From: Macrotis lagotis | Taxonomy: Eukaryota; Chordata; Mammalia; Peramelemorphia; Peramelidae | DNA length: 64,000 bases | Assembly (NCBI RefSeq): GCF_037893015.1 | Contig: NC_133660.1 | Coordinates: forward strand, 283,395,534 to 283,459,533 | Direction: 5' to 3' | Part shown: piece by piece, positions 25,801 through 34,600 of the stretch | Position numbering within the stretch: position 1 is the first letter of the stretch | Layout: each line of letters starts with the position of its first letter | Translations under genes and position numbers: made by a program | The notes under the pieces: model-generated | What the model was told of the DNA's origin: nothing | Database searches by the model: none | Seen by the model: only the letters and a program-made list of their open reading frames with translations

Positions 25801-28800
25801 GAGTTTGTTAAGCCCTGAGCAGGAGGAAAAAACTGGACTCTGCTATCCCTGGGGGAAGGCCCGGGAATAACTTGGCAGAAAAGGAGGAACAATTAAAAAA
25901 ATAAAAAATCTCTGCTGGGAACTAGAGCCAGAGGTAGAATCAGAAGCAGCACGCGGGCTCCCTCTGGAGGCTCAGTGAGGTCAGGCTTGTTAAAAAGGAA
26001 CACCTCATAATGGATATAAAAGGATCTTTTTTATTTCCAGACTCATTTCCCCAAATCAAGAGAGGACAATAATGCCACTGTCTGGGAGAAGAGTTTCTAG
26101 TTCCTCGTTAATGCAGACCTGTTTCCTCCATTGATGCTCCCTGGGACAGAGCCCTATGCCTGTTCTCTTGCCCATTAGACAGGGAGCTCCTTGAGGGCAG
26201 GGAATGGCTTTTGCCTTTATTCCTAACTCAGAAGGCACTTAATACATGCTTATTCGCTGATGGATATAGGGACAATCTCATATGCTCACCAGACAGTTTT
26301 AAATGACAAAAATTTAAGTGATTTTAAAAAACCCTTTTCACTGGAAATCTTTCCTCTACTTTGGTAATATACAGACCGACCCCACCTTGAGCTGAAGGAC
26401 AAGGACAAACTCCCTCTGAGCATGTTTAATCCCAGTATGGGACTCTTCTCCTTCTTTGGTCGGAAGTGATTTAGAGAGAACAGGAGGTCATACTGCATGG
26501 GGGTACTTGGTTCCAATACTGAGTTTTAGGGGGAAGAGTCCACTCACCTTGGAGGGGGTTGCGTAAGAGTTCAGGAGGGTCTCTTCTTTGGCCTCAACTT
26601 CTATCCTGAACACTTGGGAGTTATGGAAAAGAAGCACTGATGTTACTCAGCAGCCCAAGCTCTGAGAGGCTCCGGGGCCTGAGTCCTTGCTGGAAAAGGA
26701 TACAGCTCTTGAATGGAGACGATGTCCCAGGTTCCCGTGTGGCCACTGTCCTTCTTGGTGGCACTGTGCCGGGATTTGGCTATTCTTTTGGTCAGAAACT
26801 GAGGAAGAAAGGAAGACTTAGTGCTGGCCAAAGTCCTAAAGCACTAGCTCCTGTTCAATAAAAGGATATTGAGCACAAGACAAAAGAAGATGTAGTGCCT
26901 GCCCTACAAGCACTTACAGTCCAAGAGAAGACAACATGAGTTTGGGCAGATATTCTGGAGGGAAATCACGAGACAAGGTTGAAAACAATGGGGAGCAGGG
27001 GGACGTGGGGAGTCTTGATTTTAGCCTCCTGAAGTTTACCTGATGGGAAAAAATGAGCCACTACAGATTTCTGAGTTTCTCTGGATTGTGCCAGAGCAGG
27101 AGCTAGAGGCTGCAAACCAGTCTGGGATCAGCTGTAACTGTCCCAATGTCAGAGGAGAGAACAGAAGAGATGCTTGGGGCTGGAATCCAGGGGACTTGAG
27201 CTCATCATGGAGGAAGGAGGGGAGATGGACAGGAGAGTTAACATGGGTGGTGAGGGTAAGGCTGGCACCAAGGATAGCAATGATACCCTCAGAAAGAATG
27301 ACCAACAATTCAAAGTTTTGCTTTAATTTGCTAAGTTTGAGGGACTGGTGGCATTTCCAGGGAAAGTCATCCTATAGGCAAAGGTGGGATAAGGGCTGGA
27401 GATCCAGGTGCAGGGTGTGGTGACAGAGGAGATTGAGGACAAGATACAGGGGCAAGGCTCTGAAAGATGAGGAGTTAGCAAAGAGAAGCAGGTGAGGATT
27501 ACAAAGGAACAGGGTCTCAGGAATCAAAAGAAAATCCAACAGGAAGAGGAGTCAGCAGTGCAGAAGTCTGGGGCATTGGCCATCCGAGAATTCCCTGGGG
27601 ACTATAGGGAGCAGTGGCAGAGGGCAGGAATGAACCATGGAATGACAAAAGTACCATCTCTTCTCAAAGAATTCATTCAAGATAAAATAGAGGCCAGGCT
27701 GCAGGGGTGGAATAGAAGGGAGGAGAGGCAGCTTCTCAAAAGCCCAGCAGTGAAAGGGAAGGAGATGGGATGGCAGGGACAAAGAAAGGCCTGAAGAGCA
27801 GGGAAACTGGGGATTACCTGAAGGCCAGTGGCAGGAAGTCTGCCAAGAGGGAGAGACAGGCATGGGGGACTTCTGGAGGGAGGTCCTGAGGAAGTCAGAG
27901 AGCATGTGTATGTGTATGTGTATGGATCAGTCCTGGCAAAGGGTAGAGGAAGCAGGAGCCAGCAAGGGGGTGCCAGAAGGCTTCTCTGGCCACATCTTGC
28001 CATGGTATGTGGTAACTGAGACTTCTTTTTAAAGCAGTTCAGCCTCTAGAAGTGTTTATGTTTCACATGTCCTATTCTTATTTTTTGCATTAAACAAAGG
28101 ACATTTAGTTTATTTGGGGACCACTCTGCCCATAGGTGGTCAGGGTCCCCAATTTAAAACCCCTTCCCAATTCTGGACATCTGGTAGAAAGCAGGGCTTC
28201 ACGTCCACTTAGGGTCAAGTGCTAGAAGTTGCTTTGACATCATCTAGTTCAATCTCTTCATTTTCCAGATGATTTTGTATAAAGGTTAATATTAAATGCA
28301 ATATCCGACACACGGAGAGACACGAAATGATGCAAAGTCCAGTAAGGAGAGCCAAGGAAACAAGACTGCACGATGATCACAGCAATGGGAATGGGATAGG
28401 AACCATAAGACAAGGAAGAAATGAAAGTGGCAAACTTACAAATAATAAGGTTGGCTTCAAAGAGATACTTCATTTCTTCTAAAGGGGGAAGGCAATTCTA
28501 GGTGTGGAATATTTTTTCCAGGCATCAATCAGTTTTGCTGAATTTTTCTCTATTATTTCCCTTTTTTGGGGGGTGAGGCAATTGGAGTTAAGTGACTTGT
28601 TGAGGGTCACACAGCTAATAATGTCAAGTGTCCAGATTTGAACTTGGGTCCTCCTGATTCCAGGGTGGTGCCTTTTCTTTCTTCCAGCTCAATGATTTCA
28701 AGGATTTCTTGTGCGAATGAAGAAGACCAATGCCTTTCAGTGCTTCCAGGCTTTCAGCAGGGTAGGAACAATACTGAATGAATATCTGACGCCCACAGGG

Positions 28801-31035
28801 CCAAGGTTATGAGGTAAAAAGTAGGTGGCCCAAGGGACCAGGAGGGCCTGGATACAGGGCAGAAGGAAGAAGGCTAGGGTGGCTAGGTGGTGCAGTGGAT
28901 AAAGCACTGACCCTGGAGTCAGGAGTACCTGAGTTCAAATCTGGCCTCAGACACTTAATAATTACCCAGCTGTGTGGCCTTGGGCAAGTCACTTAGCCCC
29001 ATTGCCTTGCAAAAAACCCTAAAAAAAAAGAAAAAAAGAAGGAAGAAGGCTGCACTGTCTTGGCTTGGGCAGATACCATGGACTGGAAGGGGGATCAGCT
29101 GGACAATGGTCATCAGTTTGGGAGTGAGAAGTATTGTTAGCTAGTCAGTGGGTGGAAGGATGAAGGTGAGAGTAAACGTGGGCAGCTGAATTTTAGGTCC
29201 AGAGGGCACAAGGGTTGAGTGAAACCCAAGGTCCTGGGGAATGGGAAGGAGACAGAAGAGGAGGAGGGAACTGACATTCACACATTGCTTGAAGGTTTGC
29301 AAAATGCTTTACAAATATGATCACCCTTGTTTCACAGGTGAAAAAACAGAGGCAAACAGAGGGAAGTGAGTTGCCCAGGGTCACATAGCTACTGAGTGCT
29401 TGAGGTTGAACTGGAACTCAGATCTTCTGGCTCAACTCAAATTAAAACTGGATTCTCAATCAATGGCCCCCCCCCAAAAAAAAACAGGATTACACAGATG
29501 CTGGACCCAGATACACAAAACTGATCATTCGCTCTTACTTCATTTTCTCATTCTTTCTTCTTTCCTTCCTCTCTCTTTCTTAAATAGGCAAGTCAGTTTT
29601 TCCTTGTTCCTACAATATTTGCTCAAGTCCCCATGACAAAGCAAGCGAGGGTATAAGGACCAGGTGGGAGCATGCCTTTTCCTGCAGCTCAGACAGGGAG
29701 ATAGCTATTTCTTTCCTCCATCTCCTCCTGCCATTCTATCATTGTTCAGCAGAGAACAACAGAGCAAAAAAGCAAAGGGCCAGCAGGACAGAGTTGCAGG
29801 ATTCCACCTCCACGCCCACAGAGGAGTCTGAGTCTCCATACGTTCCCACGGATGGCAGTTCACCAGTGGGATGATGGAATCAGAATGGTCCGGGGAGTTT
29901 AGGGATCTCTTCCCATCTCCATCCGCTAAAGCCCACCTTCCTCCTCTAGCTCCCTGTGTTTGGGCTCCTTTCTTGCTCACCATCTTTGTCCAGGGAGTGT
30001 ACAAGGTGGTGTTTAAAGTTTTAAAATCATCTAATAGAAATAATTCTGCTTCAGTTATATGGTAGAAGCATGTCTTACCTTCATCTAAATTCTCAATCTC
30101 TTCTCAAAAATGAAATCCCCAACTACATCAAAGCTACAAGAACCTTCCAATTAGCACCTCCCTTCCTGGATTTATTCATTTTGGGGTTTTTTGCAAGACA
30201 ATGGGGTTAAGTGACTTGCCCAAGGCCACACAGCTAGGTCATGATGAAGTGTCTGAGGCCGGATTTGAACTCAGGTCCTCCTGACTCCAGGCCCTGCTCT
30301 GTCCACTGCGCCACCTAGCCCCCCATTCATTCATTTTTAAAAGGGGGGAATCGCTCTTTCTTTAGGATGCCTTGAGGCACTCTAGGAGGAATAGTTCTTA
30401 CCTCACTTTCGAAGGAGCTGAGGTTCTCCAAGGTGAGATAAACCTTGCCAGCATTGCTGCTGAAGGCGACCAGCTCGGCCACCAGCTCCTCCTCGGTCTG
30501 CCTGTATAGGGGGCACAGCTCCACCACTGCGGGCAGACACAGCAGGTGGGTCAGGTCCCTGGGCGCCAGAGGCACGGCTCCACCGGGCACCTCTCTGGCT
30601 TTATTCCCTACAAATCCAACCTTTCTGGTACAATTAGACACTGGCCAGCCCGGTGCCCGCCCAGGGGTCGGGGGCCTTGGGCCACAGCTTCCCACCCAGG
30701 GCCCGAGGCTGTTTCCATTCCGCCCCCTCCCCCAGGCGCTCGGGAGGGGAGGGCACCCCCAGGTGCCCCCGGGCAGCTCAGGCTGCAGGCTCTGCCTGCA
30801 GGGGACGCCCCCTGGTGACCCGCCGCCCGAGGGCACTCCCGGCCCCGGAGCTCGGGGTTCCCAGAGTGAGCACGGGGGGCGCGCCGGGCTGTGTGTGGGG
30901 GCGGGGGTCCGTGTCTCCCCTCCCCCCGCGCTCACGCTTCTCGTAGGCCGCCTCCTCGCAGTCCAGGCCGAACATCTGCAGCTCGGCGGCCAGGCGCTCG
31001 GCCGACGCGGCCCCGGCCCCGGCCCCGGGCCCCAT
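10711..31035 (-). CDS. POLA2: DNA polymerase alpha subunit B (POLA2), 18 coding exons, 607 aa
   Basis: This gene encodes the regulatory B subunit of the DNA polymerase alpha-primase complex, which tethers primase and the catalytic subunit and acts in nuclear replication initiation. Coding exons in gene order: 30936-31035, 30402-30526, 26704-26798, 26548-26605, 24844-24953, 19866-20059, 19299-19387, 18705-18860, 18460-18522, 18037-18079, 17283-17407, 16320-16358, 16015-16088, 13687-13795, 12993-13099, 12047-12106, 11558-11684, 10711-10860. They sum to 1824 nt, all phases match, and all introns are GT-AG. The product is 607 aa; human POLA2 has 598 from memory. Domains in order: N-terminal helical domain (about 10-85), Ser/Thr-Pro-rich linker (about 120-170), OB fold (about 235-330), then an inactive calcineurin-like phosphoesterase fold (about 335-560). 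The ATG at 31035 has G at -3 and +4 and matches the family start, with a short Gly/Ala-rich extension. No frame break was found. The assignment rests on recognition of the protein across its whole length. Confidence 0.97.
11070..11275 (-). mobile_element. MIR in POLA2 intron 17
   Basis: 'cagatgaggaaactgagaca', 'gctggatttgaattcagctc' and 'ctctacccactgaaccacct' in reverse MIR order. Lies in the sense orientation of POLA2. Confidence 0.7.
11558..11684 (-). CDS. POLA2: POLA2 coding exon 17
   Basis: Codes residues 516-558, 'SYYPLHPP' to 'LPVTPDVFIVPSDLRYFVK'. Acceptor cacag|CTA. The donor AAG|GTCCGT is the weakest in the gene, but the phase matches exon 18. Confidence 0.94.
12047..12106 (-). CDS. 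POLA2: POLA2 coding exon 16
   Basis: A 60-nt exon for residues 496-516 ('TSDRFSRLLKHVLTQR'). Acceptor cccag|TTC, donor GAG|GTGAGG. Phase 2 on both sides. Confidence 0.93.
12993..13099 (-). CDS. POLA2: POLA2 coding exon 15
   Basis: Codes residues 461-496, with 'GVILGLTSTDLLLHMGAEEI' diagnostic for the family. Acceptor tccag|CGA, donor CAG|GTGAGA. Confidence 0.95.
13687..13795 (-). CDS. POLA2: POLA2 coding exon 14
   Basis: Codes residues 424-460, with 'HLVFVPSLRDAHHQPVYPQP' recognisable. Acceptor cacag|TTC, donor CAG|GTATAT. Confidence 0.94.
16015..16088 (-). CDS. POLA2: POLA2 coding exon 13
   Basis: Codes residues 400-424 ('SFEDVFKQC' and 'IIERTK'). Acceptor tacag|AAC. The donor AAG|GTTAGG is slightly off consensus. 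Confidence 0.92.
16320..16358 (-). CDS. POLA2: POLA2 coding exon 12
   Basis: A 39-nt exon for residues 387-399 ('LGPFLDAKHEQVE'), the most conserved motif of polymerase B subunits. Acceptor tgcag|CTG, donor GAG|GTAAGA. Confidence 0.95.
16778..16924 (-). mobile_element. Marsupial tRNA-derived SINE (WSINE/MAR-like) in POLA2 intron 11
   Basis: A complete reverse copy from the T-run to 'ttatccactacgcccc'. A 'cactctattttttt' repeat on both sides suggests insertion beside the SINE at 16928. Confidence 0.85.
16928..17070 (-). mobile_element. Marsupial tRNA-derived SINE in POLA2 intron 11
   Basis: An adjacent, more diverged reverse copy: 'gttaagtgacttgcccaagg' to 'ctctatccactgtgcaccta'. Confidence 0.85.
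17283..17407 (-). CDS. POLA2: POLA2 coding exon 11 (phosphoesterase domain start)
   Basis: Codes residues 345-386. The diagnostic 'LVACGPYTTSDSITYDP' is followed by 'RDQPDVCIL'. In B subunits this phosphoesterase core has lost catalytic metal ligands (family knowledge). Acceptor ctag|ATT, donor CTG|GTAAGG. Confidence 0.95.
18037..18079 (-). CDS. POLA2: POLA2 coding exon 10
   Basis: A 43-nt exon for residues 331-345 ('GVPLPFYQPTEEDG'), the linker into the phosphoesterase domain. Acceptor tttag|GGA, donor GAG|GTGAGT. Confidence 0.92.
18460..18522 (-). CDS. POLA2: POLA2 coding exon 9
   Basis: A 63-nt exon for residues 310-330 ('VVIMEGTNTTGKKFIATKLY' then E), the end of the OB fold. Acceptor tgcag|GTT, donor GAG|GTGATG. 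Confidence 0.94.
18705..18860 (-). CDS. POLA2: POLA2 coding exon 8 (OB fold)
   Basis: Codes residues 258-309 in phase 0 at both ends. Conserved pieces are 'LLGQIGCDSNGKLNSKSVIL' and 'VDLSELKEYSLFPGQ'. Acceptor cctag|GAA, donor CAG|GTGAGG. Confidence 0.95.
19299..19387 (-). CDS. POLA2: POLA2 coding exon 7
   Basis: Codes residues 228-257, entering the OB-fold region ('IEELGCELKEFYKIEALSPI'). Acceptor ttcag|TTC, donor CAG|GTGAGT. Confidence 0.93.
19866..20059 (-). CDS. POLA2: POLA2 coding exon 6
   Basis: The longest exon (194 nt), coding residues 163-228. It includes 'SATPSQKYSSRSSRGEVVTS' and 'KSYKSMFQKLTDVRE'. Acceptor cacag|TGC, donor AAG|GTGATT. Confidence 0.95.
20795..20870 (+). mobile_element. 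MIR-like fragment in POLA2 intron 5
   Basis: 'gtgaccttgggcaagtcacg' then 'ccgtttcctctatgaaaa'. Confidence 0.5.
21585..21704 (+). mobile_element. SINE fragment, forward, POLA2 intron 5
   Basis: 'gcctggagtcaggatgacct' to 'cttcatctgtcaaatagtgc'. Abuts an oppositely oriented RTE-tailed SINE. Confidence 0.6.
21705..21995 (-). mobile_element. RTE-tailed SINE, reverse, POLA2 intron 5
   Basis: The tRNA-like head lies at the right ('ctctatccactgtgccacct'); the RTE-like tail lies at the left ('cttgaagatcatgacatcat'). Confidence 0.7.
22220..22640 (+). mobile_element. L2 3' fragment in POLA2 intron 5
   Basis: 'ggcattttctctggctgtcc' and 'aagctcctggagggcaggga' are L2 3' UTR landmarks. Antisense to POLA2. 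Confidence 0.65.
22945..23112 (+). mobile_element. Marsupial tRNA-derived SINE, forward, POLA2 intron 5
   Basis: Complete: 'ggtggctaggtggcacagtg' to an A-rich tail. Confidence 0.88.
23674..23818 (+). mobile_element. Marsupial tRNA-derived SINE, forward, diverged
   Basis: 'gggcagccgggtggcacag' to 'aatgccttaaaaaaaa', in POLA2 intron 5. Confidence 0.82.
24844..24953 (-). CDS. POLA2: POLA2 coding exon 5 (Ser/Thr-Pro linker)
   Basis: Codes residues 127-163. It contains 'ISTPETPQSK', 'ARSPH' and 'FSPSSFSP', the cluster of proline-directed sites that cyclin-dependent kinases phosphorylate in the family (established knowledge). Acceptor ccag|GGT, donor AAG|GTATGG. Confidence 0.94.
26090..26270 (+). 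mobile_element. L2 3' end in POLA2 intron 4
   Basis: 'gagctccttgagggcaggga' followed by 'ggcacttaatacatgcttat'. Confidence 0.6.
26548..26605 (-). CDS. POLA2: POLA2 coding exon 4
   Basis: A short exon for residues 107-126 ('IEVEAKEETLLNSYATPSK'), acidic and then Thr-Pro containing. Acceptor ttcag|GAT, donor AAG|GTGAGT. Confidence 0.92.
26704..26798 (-). CDS. POLA2: POLA2 coding exon 3
   Basis: Codes residues 76-107 including the conserved 'DSGHTGTWDIVSIQEL'. The acceptor is ctcag|TTT. The donor GCT|GTATCC is weak at positions +4 to +6, but the phase (2) fits exon 4 exactly. Confidence 0.93.
28570..28682 (-). mobile_element. SINE fragment, reverse, POLA2 intron 2
   Basis: 'gttaagtgacttgttgaggg' to 'cctgattccagggtggtgcc'. 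The head is missing. Confidence 0.65.
28876..29036 (+). mobile_element. Marsupial SINE with 15-bp target-site duplication
   Basis: A complete forward copy in POLA2 intron 2. AGAAGGAAGAAGGCT occurs at 28861-28875 and again at 29037-29051. Confidence 0.92.
29270..29440 (-). mobile_element. MIR-like SINE, reverse, POLA2 intron 2
   Basis: 'ttgcaaaatgctttacaaat', 'gttgcccagggtcacatagc'. Confidence 0.6.
30178..30324 (-). mobile_element. Marsupial SINE, reverse, just upstream of POLA2 exon 2 (intronic side)
   Basis: 'gttaagtgacttgcccaagg' to 'ctgtccactgcgccacctag'. It lies less than 80 bp from the exon 2 donor, in the sense orientation of the gene. Confidence 0.85.
30402..30526 (-). CDS. POLA2: POLA2 coding exon 2
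   Basis: Codes residues 34-75, the rest of the N-terminal helical domain ('LVELCPLYRQTEEELVAELV'). The acceptor is gcag|TGG, the donor GAG|GTAAGA, and the exon ends in phase 0. Confidence 0.93.
30936..31035 (-). CDS. POLA2: POLA2 coding exon 1
   Basis: Codes residues 1-33 plus one base of codon 34. The family motif 'MFGLDCEEA' follows a Gly/Ala-rich leader of about seven residues that human POLA2 lacks. The donor reads C|GTGAGC. The exon lies inside the CpG island. Confidence 0.93.
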
Positions 31036-31085
31036 CCCAGCCGCCGGGAGCGCCGCCGCCGCCGCGACCGACCAGAAGGAAAAAA

Positions 31086-31093
31086 CCCGCCAA
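31086..31093 (-). promoter_or_regulatory. E2F-like site
   Basis: Reads TTGGCGGG on the minus strand, about 50 bases upstream of the POLA2 start codon and followed by a T-run. E2F sites control many replication genes in S phase; binding here is inferred from motif and context only. Confidence 0.5.
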
Positions 31094-31138
31094 CCTTCTG
31101 GGCGCGCAGGCGCCCTGCCGCGAGGGGCCGGCCCCGGC

Positions 31139-31149
31139 GCGCGTGCGCA
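31139..31149. promoter_or_regulatory. NRF1-like site
   Basis: GCGCGTGCGCA matches the NRF1 consensus on the reverse strand (TGCGCACGCGC). A second copy with one mismatch lies at 31229-31239. NRF1 sites are typical of TATA-less CpG-island promoters. Confidence 0.5.
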
Positions 31150-31594
31150 CCGCGCTCTCCGCCGCCGCCGCCTCCGGCCCGCGATCCCGGCGAGAGCACA
31201 CGCGCAGGCGCCACGGGACGGGGCTTGGTGCGCATGTGCGGGGCGCCTGGGGGCGTGGGCGGACAGGGGCGGAGCCAAGGGCCCAAGGCCCCGCCCCTCC
31301 TCGGGTAAAGGCCAGGCTCCCGCGCAGGCGCAGGCGCCGGCTTCCTCGTGCCCTCGATGGGGCATCCGGCAGAATCCCGAGGGCTTGGGGCTGGCCAGAC
31401 CCTTCCCTCCAGGCAGCCTGGGGCCACCCTGCCCCGGCCCGGGCCTGGCAGCCGCTGCCCTCGAGTTTGTGAAAGGAGTGAAGGGTGGGCCTGGATGAGG
31501 CCAGATGGGACCTGGGGCCCCCCGCCGGCCCCCCAGCCACCCAGCCCCTGGACAGTGGGGGAGTGGAGGGATGCTGGCCCTGACTGCTAAACTT

Positions 31595-31685
31595 TCCCAA
31601 CCTCAGTTTCCTCATCTGTAAAATGAAAGGGTTGACCCCGGGATCCCTGAGGCCCCTCCTGTTCTAAACATTCGAGGGAGCCACC
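31595..31685 (+). mobile_element. SINE/MIR tail fragment
   Basis: 'cctcagtttcctcatctgta' followed by the usual 'cctgaggcccctcctgttct' type tail, between the CpG island and the ERV fossil. Confidence 0.55.
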
Positions 31686-31689
31686 CTCT

Positions 31690-34600
31690 TCCTGTCCTGG
31701 CTGATCTGGTGAGGGGCAAAGTGCTGCCTTGTCAGAGACACAGTGCTAAATGCCACAGGCCTGTTTCTGTTTCTCAAGAATCAGGTGAGCGTGAGAACCC
31801 GGATCTCCGGCTAGAAAAATCCTGTCACCCTAACCTTATAAGGTGCAAACAAAGACTAACTTTCCTGGGAACGCTCAGGTACACTCCCTTCTTTTCGGAC
31901 CATCAAGTTTGACCAGTTGTTGTAAGGGTGGGCAGAAAAGAGGAGGGGGCATGGTGCTGGTTTCTGTGGCTTTGAACCCTGCTTCAGCTTCTGTAATCGG
32001 GCTTTGCCTGCTCTCTCTCCTGGTTAGGAACTGCCCCGCTTCTTGCAAGAACCAATGAAATCTTAACTCTTTGCTGCCACCTTGAGAGGACTCAGAGGAG
32101 TCATTTTGGCCGAGGGTCTCAATACCCCGCACAGTTTTGGGGGCTCTCTCCCGGGATAGTGGTCTCAGGGACAGACGACCCCTGACTCAGGCCAAGGGCA
32201 GACTCCTGTTGAGAGTTTTACTCCAACAGTCCTTGATGCTGGTCCTGGAGTCTTCCCCCTCCCAGAGACAAACGACCCCAAGAGGAGTAACTCGGTGGAA
32301 GCAAAGACCAGAAATTTCCCCAAAGGAAACCTGCCGGTGCAGTTGCAGCCAGGCAACTTCTACACGTATAACCCATAAGTGCACAATCTGGTGAGTCATA
32401 AGGGTAGTTGGCTCACCGGGCACCAAGCGCTCTGGGGTGACTGCTAGTGGGCAGGTGACCCCCACTGTGAGCCTAGTAGAGGCTAGGATTCCTTGAGTCA
32501 TGGACTCGGAGGTGCTGGCAATGGACCTCATGCTAAATTAGGGGCAAAAGAACAATCTGAAGTGAAAGCTGCAGCAGGAGATTAGGAAATACCAAAGGAC
32601 AGTCCATTAGGCAGCCAGTTGCAAGACTGGGACCAATCACCAAATTATCAAAGTAAAGATAAGAGAAAAGATGATTAAGTATTGTTGTTTCATATGGGGG
32701 ATACAAATTTGGTTGGTGGAGTAATTTGGCCCAAATATGGCTCCACTGAGGACTGGGTGTGTCAGAGGTTGACTACCTGGGGAGAGCTCATGAATATTAT
32801 GAATATGTTATTCTAGAATGGGACCCTCCCCCCACCCCCAGGATTAGGAGTGGGAGGGGTACCCCCTGGGGAAGACAAGTTTCCTGTCTGGGATCCCCAC
32901 TGGGACAAGAACCCAGTGCATCAAGCCCATATTTAGATTTAAGGGAATTAATAATAATTGGAATTAAGAATGCCGTCCCAAGGACTCAAAATTTAAAAGC
33001 CTTTGAGATTAAGCAAACTAAAGATGAGTCCCCATCGGCATTTTTAGAGAGACTAAAGGCAGGGATCTAGAAATATTCAGGGTTAGATCCCTATAGTCCA
33101 GAAGGGGAAAATACGCTGAAAATTCATTTTGTAACCAATGCCTGGCTGGACATAGCTAGGAAGTTACAGAAGATAGACTTGTGGAATGAAGAGCCCCTTG
33201 GAACCCTCTTGAAGGAAGCTACTTTATTAGAAGGGATGATGAACAACAGAAACGGACTCTCGCATATTAAAATATGAAACAATTCTCTTAGAAAGGGATG
33301 ATTTGATACTAACTCAGGATCATAACCAGAATCCAGCCGAGTTTCTGTCTATTTCCCCCAAGGAGTCTCAGCAATTAGAACATAGTTGTTTGGAAGTTGT
33401 GAATTTTCAGACTAAAGTGAGAGAGGATTTACAGGGATCACCAATTCCAGGTGGGGAAGATTGGTTTATAGATGGATCCTCGAGGGTGGTGGAAGAAAAA
33501 ATGATGAATGGATATGCCATAATAGATGGGAATAAAAATATAGTTGTTCAATTGGGAGACCTTCCAAAAGGATGGTCTGCTCAGACATGTGAACTGTATG
33601 CACTGAACCAGGCATTAAAAGGATTGGAAAACAAAGGAGGGACTATCTATACTGATTCCAAAATTGCTTGGTGAGTGGTACACCTATTTGGGAAAATATG
33701 GGAGGAGAGAGGAATGATAAATAGTAAAGGGAAAGATTTGGCCCATGATGACCAAAGAAGAGAAGTTTTAAATAATTTGCTTAAACCCCCTGTTATTGCA
33801 GTAGTACATGTCAAAGGACATCAATCAGGGAACTCATCTGAAGCTAGGAGTAACCACCTTGCTGACAAGATGGCTCAGAGAGCTGGGGAAGGAAAGCTCG
33901 GAGATCTGAAATATATGTTATTACTGATATCAAAGATCCCTTCATACATCTCTCCACCATCCTTTACCAATAAGAAAAAGCAGAAAATGTTGGACTTGGG
34001 GGCTAAGGAGTCTGATGAGGGGTGTTGGCATTTGCCTGATGGACGGGAAGTGCTGAACAAAGCAAGTATGAGGCATCTTGCAGATTTTACATCAAGGTAG
34101 TCATTGGGGAGCGCAGAATCTGTGTGATGTGGCCTTAGCCAAGTATATATCTCCTGACCTCCATACAATAGCCAGGCAATTGGTAGATGGGTGTCTCATT
34201 TGTCAAAGGACAAATAGGGCTGCCCAGTGCCGAACACTGGCAGGGGGACAGCCTCTGGGAATTTGACCCTTTCAGAGCATACAGATGGATTTTACTGAGC
34301 TGCCTTCTGTTGGCCGCCTCAAATACTTGTTGGTCATAGGAGACCATTTGACATCCTGGGTAGAGGCCTTCCCTCTTTCAAGGGCAACTGCCCCCATGGT
34401 CAGCAAAATTCTGCTAGAACAAGTAATTCCCCAGTATGGTATGGTGGATAGGATTGATTCAGATCAAGGGACACACTTTACCTCCAAGTTTCTCCAGTCC
34501 CTGGCTCAAGCCTTGGAAATTTCCTGGGAACTGCCTACTCCCTGGAATCCACCTTCCTCTGGCAAGGTGGAAAGAATGAATCAGGAAATTAAAAGACAGT

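Larger units (their letters stand above)
26799..30401 (-). other. POLA2 intron 2
   Basis: Contains the SINEs at 28570, 28876, 29270 and 30178. Between 26870 and 28560 there is moderately GC-rich sequence with no recognised exon or repeat except a short GTGTAT run near 27905. Confidence 0.7.
30640..31470. promoter_or_regulatory. CpG island and promoter of POLA2
   Basis: A sharply bounded GC- and CpG-rich block that covers POLA2 exon 1 and the upstream DNA, unlike the CpG-poor sequence on both sides. It holds GC boxes (near 31266 and 31291 on the plus strand) and repeated GCGCAGGCGC elements. Transcription of POLA2 to the left must start here; whether the island also fires to the right is not shown by the sequence. 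Confidence 0.85.

Noticed and set aside
30327-31427. A 366-codon open frame on the minus strand and a 287-codon frame on the plus strand across the CpG island
   Set aside because: Both are Pro/Gly/Ala/Arg-rich frames kept open by GC-rich composition. POLA2 exons 1 and 2 explain the conserved parts, and no other familiar protein appears.
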